NCBI GenBank assembly: GCA_905221605.1
Contig: CAJNDS010002531.1
Span: forward strand, 325,501-340,849
Reading direction: 5' to 3'
Length of the DNA stretch: 15,349 bases
Source: Symbiodinium natans
Taxonomy: Eukaryota; Sar; Dinophyceae; Suessiales; Symbiodiniaceae
In this document: piece after piece, positions 13,771 through 15,349 of the stretch
Numbering within the stretch: the first letter of the stretch is position 1
Layout of the letters: each line of letters opens with the position of its first letter
Program-made: the position numbers and the translations under genes
Notes under the pieces: model-generated
Told to the model about the DNA's origin: nothing
The model's database searches: none
The model's input: only the letters and a program-made list of their open reading frames with translations

Positions 13771-13820
13771 GGCTGGAGGGCTGCAACTTTTCTCGGAGGA
13801 GCTTTGGCTGGGCTCTACAG
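13771..13820 (+). CDS. Gene D exon (50 nt)
   Basis: After CCTGGAG at 13770, phase 2 (matching), it reads AGGLQLFSEELWLGST and ends G|GTCTTG in phase 1. Confidence 0.55.
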
Positions 13821-13859
13821 GTCTTGTTATTGCCGAAATGCCCAACAAGAAACTTGCAG

Positions 13860-13919
13860 GGTCAAGGTTTCGGAGCTATGCCCAAAAACTAAGATGCCTA
13901 GGCCCTTTTAGCGTCAAGA
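13860..13919 (+). CDS. Gene D exon (60 nt)
   Basis: After AACTTGCAG at 13859, phase 1 (matching), it reads SRFRSYAQKLRCLGPFSVK and ends A|GTTTTGGG in phase 1. The preceding intron is only 39 nt and has no telomere-like repeat, which is unusually short; an unspliced or alternative reading cannot be excluded. Confidence 0.45.
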
Positions 13920-13976
13920 GTTTTGGGTTTAGGGGCCATGGTTGAAATTTGTAACTCCCCGCTGTGGACGTTCTAG

Positions 13977-13999
13977 AGACCAACCTCGGGCAATCCCGA
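13977..13999 (+). CDS. Gene D micro-exon (23 nt, tentative)
   Basis: After GACGTTCTAG at 13976, phase 1, it reads TNLGQSR and ends CGA|GTAGTG in phase 0, matching the next exon. A perfect hairpin CTCGGG-CAAT-CCCGAG (13985-14000) overlaps its donor. Confidence 0.35.
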
Positions 14000-14035
14000 G
14001 TAGTGCCATGAACCTCACGATGGCTTGTGATTTTC

Positions 14036-14130
14036 TCCCTAAACCCAAAACCCCGAACCCTGAACCCAAAACCCTAAGACCTGAACCCTGATTCAGGGTT
14101 CAGCGAACCCCCTAAACCCTAAACCCTAAA
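14036..14130. repeat. Degenerate CCCTAAA array
   Basis: Many variant units (CCCAAAA, CCCCGAA, CCCTGAA) plus a short GATTCAGGGTTCAG inversion near 14090, then regular units to 14130. Confidence 0.85.
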
Positions 14131-14137
14131 CTGGCAG

Positions 14138-14226
14138 GCCGTGCTGTGCACAGCCGGGGCGAAGCCAGAGACAGCGTCCGGGGCCCGAGCCGCAAGCTCT
14201 TTAAGGAGGAATCCTGAAAACTCGGG
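14138..14226 (+). CDS. Gene D exon
   Basis: After CTGGCAG at 14137, phase 0 (matching), it reads AVLCTAGAKPETASGARAAS then SLRRNPENS and ends GG|GTTTAGGG in phase 2, with the array giving the donor. Confidence 0.55.
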
Positions 14227-14257
14227 GTTTAGGGTTTAGGGTTTAGGGTTTGCTAAG

Positions 14258-14305
14258 GTTCCGCGCACACCACCACGCGGGACGTGTGTTGTGGTGTGCG
14301 CCCAG
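14258..14305 (+). CDS. Gene D exon containing an inverted repeat
   Basis: After TGCTAAG at 14257, phase 2, it reads FRAHHHAGRVLWCAP and ends AG|GTTCAA in phase 2. The preceding intron is about 31 nt of TTTAGGG units, so very short. The exon holds GCGCACACCAC (14263-14273) and its complement (14291-14301). Confidence 0.4.
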
Positions 14306-14388
14306 GTTCAACGCACTCTCCCAACCCACCCACCCACATCTCAACCTTGGGCGGGTTTAGGGTTTTATAATATCGTGTGTAAGTACAG

Positions 14389-14432
14389 TAGTGGGAGGGG
14401 GCGCTACGGGCCGCTTTTGACCAAATCCTGGG
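14389..14432 (+). CDS. Gene D exon candidate, last one recognised
   Basis: After AAGTACAG at 14388, phase 2 (matching), it reads SGRGRYGPLLTKSW and reaches G|GTACCC in phase 1. The frame remains open into the repeat module that follows, so the true end of the gene is unknown. Confidence 0.35.
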
Positions 14433-14461
14433 GTACCCCCCGCGAAGGCCTCTCTGTCCCC

Positions 14462-14986
14462 CTAAGATCCATAGGTTTTTTTGGCGGGCTTAGGGTTTTT
14501 TTTCCCGGTGTTTCCAAATTATGATGCTTATACCGGGCTTACAAGACCCATAGGTTTATGCCTTGGGCTCCCTTTGGTTTTTGGTCCTGCGCCCTCTCTA
14601 CGATTGGGGAGGGTCTGGGATTGGCCGAAGGAGGCCTTGACGTTTTGGAAGGACTGTCCTGGGACCTCCTGAAACCCTGCTTACAAGATCCATAGGTTTA
14701 TATGTTGGGCTCCCTTTGATTCTTGGTTCTGGGAGACGATTGGGGAGGGTTTGGGAGGCCTGGCCGAAGGAGGCTTCCTGAAAGGATTTCCTGGTGGCCC
14801 CCTGGAATCTCGGCCCCTGCGACCTCTTGGGACCTTGCTTACAAGATTTTGGTGGGTTTACGGTTTTTTTGCCCGGTGTTTCCCAAATTATGATGCTTAT
14901 ATGGGGCTTATAAGACCCATAGGTTTATACCTTGGGCTCCCTTTGGTTTTTGGTCCTGCGCCGTCTCTACGTTTGGGGAGGGCTTG
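14462..14986. repeat. Diverged repeat module, two long copies and one short
   Basis: A block running CCCGGTGTTTCC, AAATTATGATGCTTATA, AGACCCATAGGTTTAT, TTGGGCTCCCTTTGG, TCCTGCGCC, TTGGGGAGGG occurs at about 14503-14615 and 14871-14983. A shorter copy lies at about 14678-14752 (AAGATCCATAGGTTTATAT... GGGGAGGG). The spacing of the long copies is about 370 bp. Frames differ between copies, so coding is unlikely. Confidence 0.8.
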
Positions 14987-14994
14987 GGCCCAAA

Positions 14995-15285
14995 ACAGCC
15001 CAAGCCCAAAAAGGCTCAAACAGTCCGGGAGGAGCCCAAAGAGGCTCAGAACTGGTCCGGCAGAAGCCCAAAAAGCTCAGAAATGGTCCATAAGAGGGCG
15101 GAGGTCAAAAAATGCTCAGAAATGGTCCGGGAGGAGCCCAAAAAGGCTCAGAAATGGTCCGGGAAGAGCTCAAACGCCTAGCCCAAAAGGCCCAGAAATG
15201 GTCTGGGAGGAGCCCAAAAAGGCGGTCCGAAAGAACAAAAAGGCTCAGGGCTCAGAAATGGTCCGGGCAGAAAAGGCTCGGTTTT
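14995..15285. repeat. Minisatellite, 32-bp unit
   Basis: The consensus is GCCCAAAAAGGCTCAGAAAT followed by GGTCCGGGAGGA, with copies starting about 32 bp apart (the AATGGTCC core at 15121 and 15153; AACTGG/AATGG at 15050 and 15082) and some indels. Since 32 is not a multiple of 3, the frame shifts each unit. The 65-codon open frame across it (Lys/Trp/Ser repeats) is therefore probably not a gene. Confidence 0.85.
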
Positions 15286-15349
15286 GGTCAAAAATCCAGA
15301 AAACGAGAGACCACCCAGAGCGTCGATTTCAGTACAAAAAAATCGCATT
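15286..15349. other. Unique tail of window
   Basis: Short unique sequence after the minisatellite with no supported feature. Confidence 0.4.

Noticed and set aside
14984-15181. Lys/Trp-rich repeat protein
   Set aside because: The 32-bp unit shifts frame each copy, which argues against selection for protein.
1-15349. tRNA or rRNA genes
   Set aside because: No cloverleaf with the conserved A/B box pattern and no rRNA-like stretch was recognised by eye.
1-15349. Dinoflagellate spliced-leader relic (ending TTTTGGCTCAAG) at gene starts
   Set aside because: I searched by eye for the 3' part of the leader and found no convincing match, so no retroposed gene is claimed.

Overview
The window reads as nuclear DNA of a dinoflagellate-like protist (Symbiodiniaceae, Polarella or a relative). 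The grounds are pervasive short TTTAGGG/CCCTAAA (plant/alveolate-type telomere) motifs, protein-coding segments all on the + strand, a recent tandem gene duplication, proteins with repeated AP2-like units, and apparent GC-AG and GA-AG introns beside GT-AG ones. No bacterial gene organisation, operon or ribosome-binding site is seen. The assignment is inference; there is no rRNA or organelle marker.

Layout. (1) 1-1083 is the 3' part of an AP2-like gene (copy A1) followed by its 3' flank. (2) About 1810-4354 is a second, fuller copy (A2) with small upstream exons and a large last exon. The two copies are identical over 220 nt and clearly diverged after that. (3) 4355-5745 is 3' flank and repeat-rich DNA. 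(4) About 5746-7382 holds small + strand exons proposed as one gene (B), ending at a TAG. (5) About 7856-12579 holds many more small + strand exons. The part 10767-12579 (gene C) can be read as a chain of nine exons ending at a TGA, with compatible reading phase at every junction but one, which is unresolved. (6) About 12952-14432 is a further + strand exon chain (gene D). (7) 14460-15349 is a diverged ~370-bp repeat module followed by a 32-bp minisatellite.

The main observation concerns regions 4-6. The unique 50-150-bp islands between telomere-like arrays are mostly open in one + strand frame with protein-like composition. They begin after AG, end before GT/GC/GA, and many join in phase. 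The arrays therefore look like intron filler, and in the TTTAGGG orientation the repeat itself often supplies the donor (G|GTTTAGGG) or the acceptor (TTTAG|). All exon calls in B, C and D were made by eye without transcript support. No homologous family was recognised for B, C or D.
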